This document shows, in pieces, positions 24,662-33,661 of a stretch of 33,661 bases of DNA. This stretch comes from an uncultured Prevotellaceae bacterium (lineage in GTDB: Bacteria; Bacteroidota; Bacteroidia; Bacteroidales; Bacteroidaceae). How positions within the stretch are numbered: position 1 is the stretch's first letter; every line of letters starts with the position of its first letter. The notes beneath the pieces were generated by a model, which was given only the letters and a program-made list of their open reading frames with translations, had not been told where the DNA came from and did no database searches. The stretch lies in assembly GCA_946415705.1 (NCBI GenBank), contig CAMKTN010000030.1:1-33661 (forward strand), given 5' to 3'. The position numbers and the translations under genes were made by a program.

Positions 24662-26171
24662 TTTTGAGCTGCTTGAAGGCCGCAGGGAGATAATTGATGA
24701 TGTCGCTGGCGATGAGGGATTCCTCGCAGAGCGCCTCGGCGGCGAGGTCGCCCGCGAGGCCGTGGAGATAGACACCCAGCTGTGCCGCCTCGGCTGCCAG
24801 ATAGCCTTGTGCGAGGAGGCTGGTGATGATGCCCGTGAGCACGTCGCCGCTGCCTGCCGTTGCCATGCCCGCATTGCCCGTGGTGTTGAAGAGCACGTTG
24901 CCCGTGGGAGTACAGATCTGTGTGTAGTGCCCTTTCACGATGAGGAAGACGCCGAAGTTGATGGCGAAGTTGCGGGCGCGGTTCATGCGTTCGAAGGAGT
25001 TGTTGCAATGTCCTACGAGCCTGTCCAGTTCAGCGGGATGCGGCGTGAGGATGCTTTCTGCCGGCATCTCGCGCAGCCATTCGGGGTTCTCAGAGAGAAT
25101 GTTGATGGCGTCGGCGTCGATGACCATGGGGCAGGCCTGCTGGCGCAGGTAGCTGTGGAGGGCCGCTGCGGTGTAGCGCTCGGTGCCGATGCCGGGCCCG
25201 ATGCCCATGGCCTGGTAGCCTGTGGCGTCGAGTGCGGTGGTGATGATGGCGTCGTCCACATCGGTCTGCACGATGGCCTCCGGGACGGCCGTCTGCATGA
25301 TATTGAGGACCGTGCGTGGCAGCTGCGCCGTAACCTTGCCGGCACCTGCGCGCAGGGCGGCGCGTGTGCAGAGGATGGCAGCGCCCGCCATCCCTTCGTG
25401 GCCCGCCACGAGGAAGGCATGGCCCATGGTGCCTTTGTGCGCGAAGGGCGACCGCTGGCGCAGCAAAGCCCGCACCTCAGCTTCCTCGGTCATCCACAGA
25501 TGGCTCTTGATGCTTTCGAGTCCCTTGCGGCTCAACCCTATGTCCAGCAATCGGAAATCGCCCACGAAGCGATGGTTCTCAGGGAAGAGGAAGGCCAGCT
25601 TGGGCACTTGTATGGACAGCGTCTTGTGCGCGCGTATAATAAAAGAGGTGTCGTTGTAGGTGTTGTCCTCGCACATCAGCCCCGAGGGAACGTCGATGCT
25701 CACGATGGTCGCGTTGCTCTGGTTGATGCGCTTGGTGACCAGTGCGAAGCCGCCGCTGAGCGGTTTGCTGAGGCCCGTGCCGAAGAGGGCGTCGATGACG
25801 AGGTCGTCGGGGTGCAGGTCGGGGAAGGTCAGCTCGCTGGTGACCTCTATGAGGGCGTCCTCGTTGAGGTCGCGCAGGCGGTCGCGGTTCGTCTCGCAGT
25901 CCGGGTTGATATGTCCCGTGACGTTGAAGAGATAGACCGTGACATTGCGCTCCGCCTGCAACAGCATACGTGCCACGGCAAGTCCGTCGCCGCCATTGCC
26001 GCCGGGGCCTGAGAAGACGATGATGCGCTGCTGCTCGTCGGTGAAAGTGCGTAGGATTTCATCGGCGATGGCACGACTGGCCCGCTCCATCAAGTCAATG
26101 GACGCGATGGGCTCATGTTCAATCGTGTAAAGGTCCAATTCGCGGAACTGACCGCCCGTGAGAATCTTCAT
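24654..26171 (-). CDS. nnr: Bifunctional NAD(P)H-hydrate epimerase/dehydratase
   Basis: The enzyme repairs hydrated NADH and NADPH: the N-terminal YjeF_N domain epimerises the R and S forms and the C-terminal domain dehydrates the S form using ADP or ATP. The 505-residue length fits the fused form. The N-domain has [13 protein letters not shown] at 53-65. The C-domain has the nucleotide motif [15 protein letters not shown] (about 433-447); the usual G in GMATGGSGD is Ala here. The start MKILTGGQF at 26171 is preferred, since the longer frame overlaps the promoter. The last residues (QLKTP) and the stop fall in a 9-bp tandem repeat. A consensus promoter precedes it, and obg follows on the same strand. 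Confidence 0.92.
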   Translation of the reverse strand: MKILTGGQFRELDLYTIEHEPIASIDLMERASRAIADEILRTFTDEQQRIIVFSGPGGNGGDGLAVARMLLQAERNVTVYLFNVTGHINPDCETNRDRLRDLNEDALIEVTSELTFPDLHPDDLVIDALFGTGLSKPLSGGFALVTKRINQSNATIVSIDVPSGLMCEDNTYNDTSFIIRAHKTLSIQVPKLAFLFPENHRFVGDFRLLDIGLSRKGLESIKSHLWMTEEAEVRALLRQRSPFAHKGTMGHAFLVAGHEGMAGAAILCTRAALRAGAGKVTAQLPRTVLNIMQTAVPEAIVQTDVDDAIITTALDATGYQAMGIGPGIGTERYTAAALHSYLRQQACPMVIDADAINILSENPEWLREMPAESILTPHPAELDRLVGHCNNSFERMNRARNFAINFGVFLIVKGHYTQICTPTGNVLFNTTGNAGMATAGSGDVLTGIITSLLAQGYLAAEAAQLGVYLHGLAGDLAAEALCEESLIASDIINYLPAAFKQLKTP

Positions 26172-26198
26172 TTGAGGACTTTTTTTGTAATTTTGCCG

Positions 26199-26229
26199 CA
26201 AAAATAGTGAAAGGAATATGAAAAACAAA
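26199..26229 (-). promoter_or_regulatory. Consensus Bacteroidetes promoter of nnr-obg
   Basis: On the minus strand TTTG (26226-26229) is followed after exactly 19 bp by TATTTTTG (26199-26206), matching both consensus elements. The ATG of nnr is 27 bp downstream. Confidence 0.8.
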
Positions 26230-26247
26230 ATAATTTATATACTTTTG
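26217..26247 (+). promoter_or_regulatory. Promoter of hpt-adk
   Basis: TACTTTTG at 26240-26247 matches TAnnTTTG; TATG at 26217-26220, 19 bp upstream, is a three-of-four match to the -33 TTTG. It overlaps the nnr promoter back to back, and the hpt ATG is 40 bp downstream. Confidence 0.7.
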
Positions 26248-26287
26248 CGGTCGAAAAGGTGAATCTCAACAAAAATTATCATCTGAC

Positions 26288-26824
26288 ATGAAGGAACTGC
26301 AAGTGAAAGACAAGACCTTTGCCATCTCCATTCCCGAGGCAAAGATCCAAGAGCAAGTGCGGCGCGTGGCTGCGGAAATCTGTCGCGACTATGCGGGTGA
26401 GGAACCGCTGTTCCTGCCTGTGTTGAACGGCGCTTTCATGTTTGCCGCCGACCTGTTGCGCGAGGTGACACTGCCTTGCGAAATCAGCTTCATCAAGCTG
26501 GCCAGCTACCAGGGCACCCAATCGACGGGTGAGATTCGTGAGGTGATAGGTCTGGGCAAGGATATCACTGGGCGCCATGTCATCATCGTGGAGGACATCA
26601 TAGACTCGGGTCTCACTATGGCCCACATGATTGAGACGCTGCAGCTGCAGAACCCCGCCAGTGTCGCCGTCTGTTCCTGTCTGGTGAAGCCCGACGCGCT
26701 GAAGGTGCAGGTGCCCATCAACTACTGTTGCATGGAAATTCCCAATGATTTCATCGTGGGCTATGGCCTCGACTACGATGGTTTCGGCCGTAATACGCGC
26801 GATATCTATACACTGATAAAGTGA
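26288..26824 (+). CDS. hpt: Hypoxanthine phosphoribosyltransferase
   Basis: A 178-residue cytoplasmic purine salvage enzyme that joins hypoxanthine (and often guanine) to PRPP to give IMP or GMP. The PRPP-binding motif VIIVEDIIDSGLT lies at 98-110. The start region has PVLNGAFMFAADLL, and the C-terminal part has DFIVGYGLDYDGFGRNTRDI, typical of Hpt with the substrate-contacting Asp-Tyr region. Length fits the family. It is followed by adk after 56 bp, a natural pairing because both act on purine nucleotides, and they may share a transcript from the divergent promoter region. Confidence 0.94.
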   Translation: MKELQVKDKTFAISIPEAKIQEQVRRVAAEICRDYAGEEPLFLPVLNGAFMFAADLLREVTLPCEISFIKLASYQGTQSTGEIREVIGLGKDITGRHVIIVEDIIDSGLTMAHMIETLQLQNPASVAVCSCLVKPDALKVQVPINYCCMEIPNDFIVGYGLDYDGFGRNTRDIYTLIK

Positions 26825-26880
26825 TAGAAGCCAGATAAATAATAAACGATTAAAGAACTAAAATAACACTAACTAGGTCT

Positions 26881-27471
26881 ATGAAGAATATCATTATCTT
26901 CGGTGCCCCGGGCTCCGGCAAAGGCACCTACAGCGAGGAAATCAAGAATCGCTACGGCATGGGTCACATCTCCACGGGCGATGTACTGCGTGCAGCTATC
27001 AAGAACGGCACGGAACTGGGTAAGATTGCTCAGGGTTATATCGACAATGGCCAGCTCATCCCCGATCAGCTGATGATCGACATCTTGGCCAAGCAGTACG
27101 ACAGCATCGCTGCCGACGGCAAGGGAGTCATCTTCGACGGCTTCCCCCGCACTATCGCCCAGGCTGAGGCCCTGAAGCAGATGCTGGCCGAGCGCGGCCA
27201 TGACCTTGGCATGATGATCGAGCTGATCGTCAGCGAGGATGTGCTGATGTTCCGCCTGCTGCGCCGTGCCGAGTTGGAAGGCCGTGCCGATGACAACGAG
27301 GAGACCATCCGCAAGCGTTTCGCTGTCTATCACAGCCAGACGGAACCCCTCTCCAAGTGGTTCGCCGCTGAGGGCATCCGCCACACCTTCGACTGGGCCA
27401 TCTGCAAGACCAAGGAAGGCATGCTCGAAGCCATCTTCAAGGAGATTGAGAAGGAAAACGGAATAGGGTAA
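26881..27471 (+). CDS. adk: Adenylate kinase
   Basis: A 196-residue essential kinase that interconverts AMP + ATP with 2 ADP. The P-loop GAPGSGKGT is at 8-16, the AMP-binding region is HISTGDVLRAAI, FDGFPRTIAQAE is the conserved Asp-Gly-Phe-Pro-Arg motif, and RLLRRAELEGRADDNEETIR is the short LID region. It lacks the zinc-binding cysteines of long-LID forms, and its length is that of a short-LID enzyme. The TAA stop overlaps the first bases of a heptad array. It is 56 bp after hpt. Confidence 0.95.
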   Translation: MKNIIIFGAPGSGKGTYSEEIKNRYGMGHISTGDVLRAAIKNGTELGKIAQGYIDNGQLIPDQLMIDILAKQYDSIAADGKGVIFDGFPRTIAQAEALKQMLAERGHDLGMMIELIVSEDVLMFRLLRRAELEGRADDNEETIRKRFAVYHSQTEPLSKWFAAEGIRHTFDWAICKTKEGMLEAIFKEIEKENGIG

Positions 27472-27508
27472 TTGAAAATTGAAAATTGAAAATTGAGAAT
27501 TGAAAATT
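27470..27508 (+). repeat. AATTGAR heptad array, 5.5 units
   Basis: AATTGAA (three times), AATTGAG, AATTGAA, then a partial unit. It begins inside the adk stop codon and ends 14 bp before the GTG start of the DUF4831 gene. Confidence 0.9.
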
Positions 27509-27522
27509 AATAAAAGAACGAA

Positions 27523-28599
27523 GTGAAAAAGATAAGCATCATACTCGCTCTTGTATCATTCCTCCTTTCCCCGTCTGTGGCGCAGACAGAGATTGAGCGT
27601 TTCCGCCCAGGAGTGACGTTGGAGGGCGTGAACTATTTCCTGCCTAAGACCGTCTTCGAGGTGGTCCTGACGGCAGAGAAGACGGTGACGAAACCTGGTG
27701 AGTTTGCGGCCTATGCCGACCGCTACCTGCGCCTGAAGGACGTGCCCACCGTGGAGTCCACCACGTGGACGCTGAAGACGGTGACGCTGATGCCCTATGG
27801 CGCGCCCGACTCCACGAAAGCCTTTTCCATCAAGCTGCGTGCCAAGACCGCGGCACCCCTCGTCAGCCTCACCGACGACGGCCTCCTGCTGGGCGTCAAT
27901 GTGGATGCCACGCCCGATCCTGCCCCCGAGCTGCCGCAGCGCGTGCCTGCTCCTAAGCCTGTCAACGGCCGCGACTTCATGACCCACGACATCCTGGCGG
28001 CTGGCAGCACATCGAAGATGGCTCAGCTCACCGCCGAGGAGATCTATGACATCCGCGACAGTCGTAATGCCCTCGTGCGCGGCGAAGCCGAAAATACGCC
28101 CAAGGACGGTGCCCAGCTGAAGCTCATGCTGGACAACATCGACCAGCAGCGTACTGCGCTGGAATCCCTCTTCAAGGGCCAGGAACTCACCAGCACTGAG
28201 GTGCTGAGCTTCGACTACGAACCCTCTGCGAACCCCGAGGAGTGCGCCGAGCGACACCTGCTGTGCCGCTTCTCGCGTAAGCTGGGCCTCGTGGCCACCG
28301 ACGACCTCAGCGGCGACCCCATCTGGATCACCGTGAAGGCGCAGGGCAGCCTGCCGCCGATAGAGAACGATGCCGAGGCTGCCAAGAAGAAGGCGAAGCT
28401 GGAGCAGGGCCTCTATGTTAACCAGCCGCGCCGTGCGCAGGTGACCATCTTCACCGCCACGCAGACCCTCCTTACCGCAGAAGTTCCCGTGGCACAGCTG
28501 GGCACCGTGGAAGTGCTCTCCGATGCGCTCTTCAACAAGAAACTGGATACAAAAGTGACGCTGCACCAGCACACGGGCAGCGTCAAGCAGGTGGAATAA
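27523..28599 (+). CDS. DUF4831 family exported protein
   Basis: The 358-residue protein has a signal peptide (MKKISIILALVSFLLSPSVA, then Q) and is probably periplasmic. The body resembles the Bacteroidales DUF4831 family: GVNYFLPKTVFEVVLTAEK near the start, then YADRYLRLKDV, TTWTLKTVTLMPYGAPDSTK and TDDGLLLGVNVDA. Family function is unknown to me. No enzymatic motif is visible. The start is GTG at 27523, immediately giving the Lys-rich signal peptide, and lies 14 bp after a heptad array. It follows adk by 51 bp and may be in the same transcription unit. Confidence 0.75.
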   Translation: MKKISIILALVSFLLSPSVAQTEIERFRPGVTLEGVNYFLPKTVFEVVLTAEKTVTKPGEFAAYADRYLRLKDVPTVESTTWTLKTVTLMPYGAPDSTKAFSIKLRAKTAAPLVSLTDDGLLLGVNVDATPDPAPELPQRVPAPKPVNGRDFMTHDILAAGSTSKMAQLTAEEIYDIRDSRNALVRGEAENTPKDGAQLKLMLDNIDQQRTALESLFKGQELTSTEVLSFDYEPSANPEECAERHLLCRFSRKLGLVATDDLSGDPIWITVKAQGSLPPIENDAEAAKKKAKLEQGLYVNQPRRAQVTIFTATQTLLTAEVPVAQLGTVEVLSDALFNKKLDTKVTLHQHTGSVKQVE

Positions 28600-28601
28600 G
28601 A

Positions 28602-28637
28602 GTTTAAGGGGTTTAAGAAGTTTAAGGAGTTAAAGCT
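28602..28637. repeat. 9-bp tandem array between convergent genes
   Basis: Four 9-bp units, GTTTAAGGG, GTTTAAGAA, GTTTAAGGA and GTTAAAGCT, fill the 42-bp gap between the DUF4831 stop and the beta-galactosidase stop. No terminator hairpin is seen here. Confidence 0.85.
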
Positions 28638-28641
28638 CTTA

Positions 28642-31275
<2,634 letters not shown>

Positions 31276-31293
31276 TGTTATAGATTTCGCGGG

Positions 31294-31301
31294 CAAAGAT
31301 A
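31294..31301 (-). promoter_or_regulatory. TAnnTTTG -7 box of the beta-galactosidase gene
   Basis: On the minus strand TATCTTTG lies 18 bp upstream of the ATG at 31275. The in-frame ATG at 31296 would overlap the box. No -33 match was seen. Confidence 0.6.
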
Positions 31302-31362
31302 ATAAAAGAATCTGACCATTCCGACATATTTTGTGATAAAATGCAAAAAAATGCGCAAAATG

Positions 31363-31394
31363 TTTGGCGGTTTGAAAGAAACCACCTACCTTTG
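31363..31394 (+). promoter_or_regulatory. Consensus promoter of the trp attenuator operon
   Basis: TTTG at 31363-31366 and TACCTTTG at 31387-31394 are separated by exactly 20 bp, matching both Bacteroidetes elements. The leader peptide ATG is 32 bp downstream. Confidence 0.85.
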
Positions 31395-31426
31395 CCGACG
31401 ATTTGAAACAATAACAAGCAAAAACA

Positions 31427-31477
31427 ATGCAACGTACAGCTAACTTTTGGTGGTGGCAGAACTCAAGATTCCAATAA
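31427..31477 (+). CDS. trpL: Tryptophan leader peptide (FWWW)
   Basis: The 16-residue ORF MQRTANFWWWQNSRFQ has three consecutive Trp codons (TGG at 31448-31456) directly after a Phe codon. Such a run is very unlikely by chance and marks an attenuation leader: ribosomes stall here when charged tRNA-Trp is scarce. It starts 32 bp after a consensus promoter. Its TAA stop (31475-31477) is one base before the antiterminator arm, so a ribosome that finishes the peptide would mask that arm. The peptide itself has no other expected role. Confidence 0.9.
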   Translation: MQRTANFWWWQNSRFQ

Positions 31478-31552
31478 TCGTGAGAGATGTGCCGCGTACC
31501 TAAGTTAGTATAGCAATAACAAGAGGCCAGTCGTTCTCACGACCGGCCTCTT
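31478..31552 (+). promoter_or_regulatory. Trp attenuator with competing antiterminator and terminator
   Basis: Bases 31478-31486 (TCGTGAGAG) pair with 31534-31542 (TTCTCACGA) in nine consecutive pairs, the last a G-T wobble. This antiterminator uses bases that the terminator hairpin (31521-31552) needs for its inner stem and loop, so only one can form. A ribosome stalled on the Trp codons leaves 31478-31486 free, and transcription continues; one that reaches the stop codon covers that arm, and the terminator forms. A weaker hairpin, GGT/ACC and GGCA/TGCC between 31449-31458 and 31490-31500, could also hide the antiterminator arm when no translation occurs. Confidence 0.85.
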
Positions 31553-31560
31553 CTCTTTTT
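31521..31560 (+). terminator. Attenuator terminator before trpB2
   Basis: AAGAGGCC pairs with GGCCTCTT (8 bp). After one A-C mismatch, GTCGT pairs with ACGAC around a TCTC tetraloop. The T-tract TCTTTTT follows at 31554-31560. It lies 51 bp before the trpB2 ATG, so it is a leader terminator and not the end of another gene. Confidence 0.9.
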
Positions 31561-31611
31561 CAACAGTCTATTCAACCAACCCTTTTTATTCACCCAAACA
31601 CAAATCGCGTT

Positions 31612-32979
31612 ATGGAAAACAAACAGAAAAGGTTTTTCTTGCCAGAGAGCGAGATTCCAACACAGTGGTACAACATTCAGGCCGACATGGTCAACAAACC
31701 CATGCCGCCCCTTCACCCGGGTACCAAACAGCCCCTGAAGGCCGAAGATCTCTTCCCCATCTTCGCCGAGGAGCTGGCACGACAAGAACTGAACCAGACC
31801 GACGCATGGATTGACATCCCCGAGCCCGTGCTGGAGATGTACAAGTACTACCGCTCCACGCCCCTCGTGCGCGCCTACGGCCTCGAGAAAGCCCTCGGCA
31901 CACCCGCACACATCTACTTCAAGAACGAGAGCGTCAGCCCCGTCGGCAGCCACAAGCTCAACTCCGCGCTCCCGCAGGCATACTATAATAAGATGCAGGG
32001 CGTCACCAACATCACCACCGAGACCGGTGCCGGCCAGTGGGGCGCTGCCCTCAGCTATGCCGCCAAGGTATTCGGCCTCGAGTGTGCCGTCTATCAGGTG
32101 AAGATCAGCTACAACCAGAAGCCCTACCGCCGCTCCATCATGCAAACCTTCGGCGCCACCGTGGAGGCATCGCCCTCCATGTCCACCCGCGCCGGTAAGG
32201 ACATCATCACCCGCGACCCCATGAACCAGGGCTCCCTCGGCACCGCCATCTCCGAGGCTATCGAGCTGGCCATGAGCACCCCCAACTGCAAGTACACGCT
32301 GGGTAGCGTCCTCAACCACGTGGCCCTCCACCAGAGCATCATCGGCCTCGAGGCCGAAAAGCAGATGGCCCTCGCCGGTGAGTACCCCGACATGGTCATC
32401 GCCTGCTTCGGCGGCGGCTCCAACTTCGGCGGCATCGCCTTCCCCTTCATGCGCCATAACATCCTTGAAGGCAAGAAGACACAGTTCATCGCTGCCGAGC
32501 CCGCCTCCTGCCCCAAGCTCACGCGCGGCGTCTTCCAGTACGACTTCGGTGATGAGGCCGGCTACACGCCCCTGCTGCCCATGTACACGCTCGGCCACAA
32601 CTTCATGCCCGCCAACATCCATGCCGGTGGCCTCCGCTACCACGGTGCAGGCGTCATCGTCAGCCAGCTCCTCAAGGACGGCCTCATGAGCGCTGTCGAT
32701 ATTCCCCAGCTGGAGACCTTCGATGCCGGTGTGCTCTTCGCCCGTGCCGAGGGTATCATCCCCGCCCCCGAGAGCAGCCACGCCATCGCTGCCACCATCC
32801 GCGAGGCCCTCAAGTGCAAGGAGACTGGCGAGGAGAAGGTCATCCTCTTCAACCTCAGCGGCCACGGCCTCATCGACATGAGCGCCTACGACCAGTACCT
32901 CTCCGGCAACCTCCAGAACTACGAGATCACCGACGAGATGGTCGCCGAGAACATCTCCAAGCTCGAGAAGGTCATCTAA
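31612..32979 (+). CDS. trpB: TrpB2-type tryptophan synthase beta chain
   Basis: The PLP enzyme joins indole and serine to give tryptophan. The 455-residue length and start (long N-terminal extension with WYNIQADM and PLHPGTKQPL) are those of the TrpB2 class, longer than the roughly 400-residue TrpB1. The PLP lysine is Lys115 in SPVGSHKLNSA. The catalytic Glu is Glu137 in TETGAGQWG, and the phosphate cup is GGGSN at 267-271. TrpB2 often works without TrpA, salvaging indole or using another indole source; no trpA is in the window. The gene is controlled by the upstream Trp attenuator and is followed by prephenate dehydratase after 9 bp, evidently in the same operon. Confidence 0.92.
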   Translation: MENKQKRFFLPESEIPTQWYNIQADMVNKPMPPLHPGTKQPLKAEDLFPIFAEELARQELNQTDAWIDIPEPVLEMYKYYRSTPLVRAYGLEKALGTPAHIYFKNESVSPVGSHKLNSALPQAYYNKMQGVTNITTETGAGQWGAALSYAAKVFGLECAVYQVKISYNQKPYRRSIMQTFGATVEASPSMSTRAGKDIITRDPMNQGSLGTAISEAIELAMSTPNCKYTLGSVLNHVALHQSIIGLEAEKQMALAGEYPDMVIACFGGGSNFGGIAFPFMRHNILEGKKTQFIAAEPASCPKLTRGVFQYDFGDEAGYTPLLPMYTLGHNFMPANIHAGGLRYHGAGVIVSQLLKDGLMSAVDIPQLETFDAGVLFARAEGIIPAPESSHAIAATIREALKCKETGEEKVILFNLSGHGLIDMSAYDQYLSGNLQNYEITDEMVAENISKLEKVI

Positions 32980-32988
32980 TCGCCCTTC

Positions 32989-33661
32989 ATGAAACGAATT
33001 GCTATTCAGGGTGTCGAGGGTAGTTTCCACGACATCGCTGCCCATCAGTTCTTCGAGGGAGAGGACATACAGCTCGTCTGTTGTTCCTCCTTCGAGGAAC
33101 TCTTCCGTGCCATGCGTCAGGACTCCACCCTGATAGGCATGGCCGCCATCGAGAACACCATTGCAGGTTCGCTGCTCCACAACTACGAGCTGCTGCGCGA
33201 TTCCGGCGCCGCCATCATAGGCGAGCACAAACTGCGCATCAAGCACTCCTTCCTGTGCCTGCCCGACGATGACTGGGCCGACATCCGCGAAGTCCACTCC
33301 CACCCGGTGGCACTCATGCAATGCCGCGACTTCCTCAGCGGGCACGAGGACTACAAGGTTGTGGAAGCCACCGACACCGCCGGTGCCGCACGCGCCATCG
33401 CCGAGGGCAAGCGCCACGGCCATGCCGCCATCGGCTACAAGGGCCTCAGCGAGATCTACGGCCTGAAAGTGCTGGAAGAAGGCATTGAGACCAACAAGCA
33501 CAACTTCACCCGCTTCCTGGTCTTCTCCAGCCCCTCGCGTGCGAACCTCTTACGGAATATCATGGAATCCGACAAGGCCAGCATCGTCTTTGCCTTGCCC
33601 CACGAGGAGGGCTCCCTGTCGCAGGTCCTCAGCATCCTCTCCTTCTACAAACTGAATCTCA
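32989..33661 (+). CDS. pheA: Prephenate dehydratase, 3' end missing
   Basis: The frame runs from the ATG at 32989 to the window end, giving 224 residues. It begins KRIAIQGVEGSFHDIAAHQF, the typical start of the prephenate dehydratase domain. It continues with AAIENTIAGSLLHNYELL (substrate-binding region), SHPVALMQC and HNFTRFLVFS, whose TRF motif is the catalytic hallmark. The last visible part, FALPHEEGSLSQVLSILSFY, is the beginning of the phenylalanine-binding ACT domain. The enzyme makes phenylpyruvate for phenylalanine synthesis. No chorismate mutase domain precedes it, so it is the monofunctional form. It is 9 bp after trpB2, and therefore also downstream of the Trp attenuator. Confidence 0.93.
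   Translation, partial: MKRIAIQGVEGSFHDIAAHQFFEGEDIQLVCCSSFEELFRAMRQDSTLIGMAAIENTIAGSLLHNYELLRDSGAAIIGEHKLRIKHSFLCLPDDDWADIREVHSHPVALMQCRDFLSGHEDYKVVEATDTAGAARAIAEGKRHGHAAIGYKGLSEIYGLKVLEEGIETNKHNFTRFLVFSSPSRANLLRNIMESDKASIVFALPHEEGSLSQVLSILSFYKLNL

Noticed and set aside
24762..26012. Plus-strand open frame of 416 codons
   Set aside because: Antisense shadow of nnr; no known domain.
31537..33501. Minus-strand open frame of 654 codons
   Set aside because: It lies fully antisense to trpB2 and pheA, both of which have all family motifs. The long frame is a by-product of high G+C at third positions, and its translation is low-complexity Gly/Val/Leu/Glu-rich.

Overview
The window looks like chromosomal DNA of a member of the Bacteroidales, most likely Prevotella or a close relative. 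Several things point there. Bacteroidetes-type promoters (TTTG about 20 bp upstream of TAnnTTTG) precede many genes. There is a very large secreted protein with a type IX-like C-terminal sorting tail, a Bacteroidetes lipoprotein, a DUF4831 protein, an HU-like/'smalltalk'/amidase cassette, and exported GH2 glycosidases. No tRNA, rRNA, CRISPR array, transposase or complete insertion sequence was recognised.

Layout: (1) 1-9961: the 3' part of a giant modular surface protein, followed by a lipoprotein built from the same small module. (2) 9962-11660: a small Lys-rich ORF, then a cassette of HU-like protein, 33-residue smalltalk protein and an N-acetylmuramoyl-L-alanine amidase that has lost its middle; it ends at a strong terminator. 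(3) 11776-16156: SNF2 helicase with a SWIM zinc finger, leuB and a TPR protein. (4) 16157-20847: exported beta-mannosidase, divergent from a rhamnulokinase-type kinase that overlaps a NUDIX hydrolase. (5) 20857-23430: D-2-hydroxyacid dehydrogenase, divergent from a stand-alone AICAR formyltransferase and a small basic protein. (6) 23446-28599: obg and nnr on the minus strand, divergent from hpt, adk and a DUF4831 protein. (7) 28642-31275: exported GH2 beta-galactosidase. (8) 31363-33661: a complete tryptophan attenuator (promoter, FWWW leader peptide, mutually exclusive antiterminator and terminator) before trpB2 and prephenate dehydratase, the latter cut by the window end.

The clearest regulatory system is the attenuator at 31363-31560. 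All its parts can be read in the sequence, and it places a TrpB2-type tryptophan synthase and a phenylalanine-pathway enzyme under Trp-codon control.

The most unusual overall feature is the density of short repeats at gene edges. Heptad arrays (AATTGAR and relatives) form gene junctions and often supply stop codons. Nine-bp arrays do the same. G/C-rich palindromes of roughly 35 bp sit between genes, but also inside leuB, the TPR gene and the beta-galactosidase gene, where they are translated in frame. A separate 30-bp GC-rich repeat is shared by the helicase and dehydrogenase genes.
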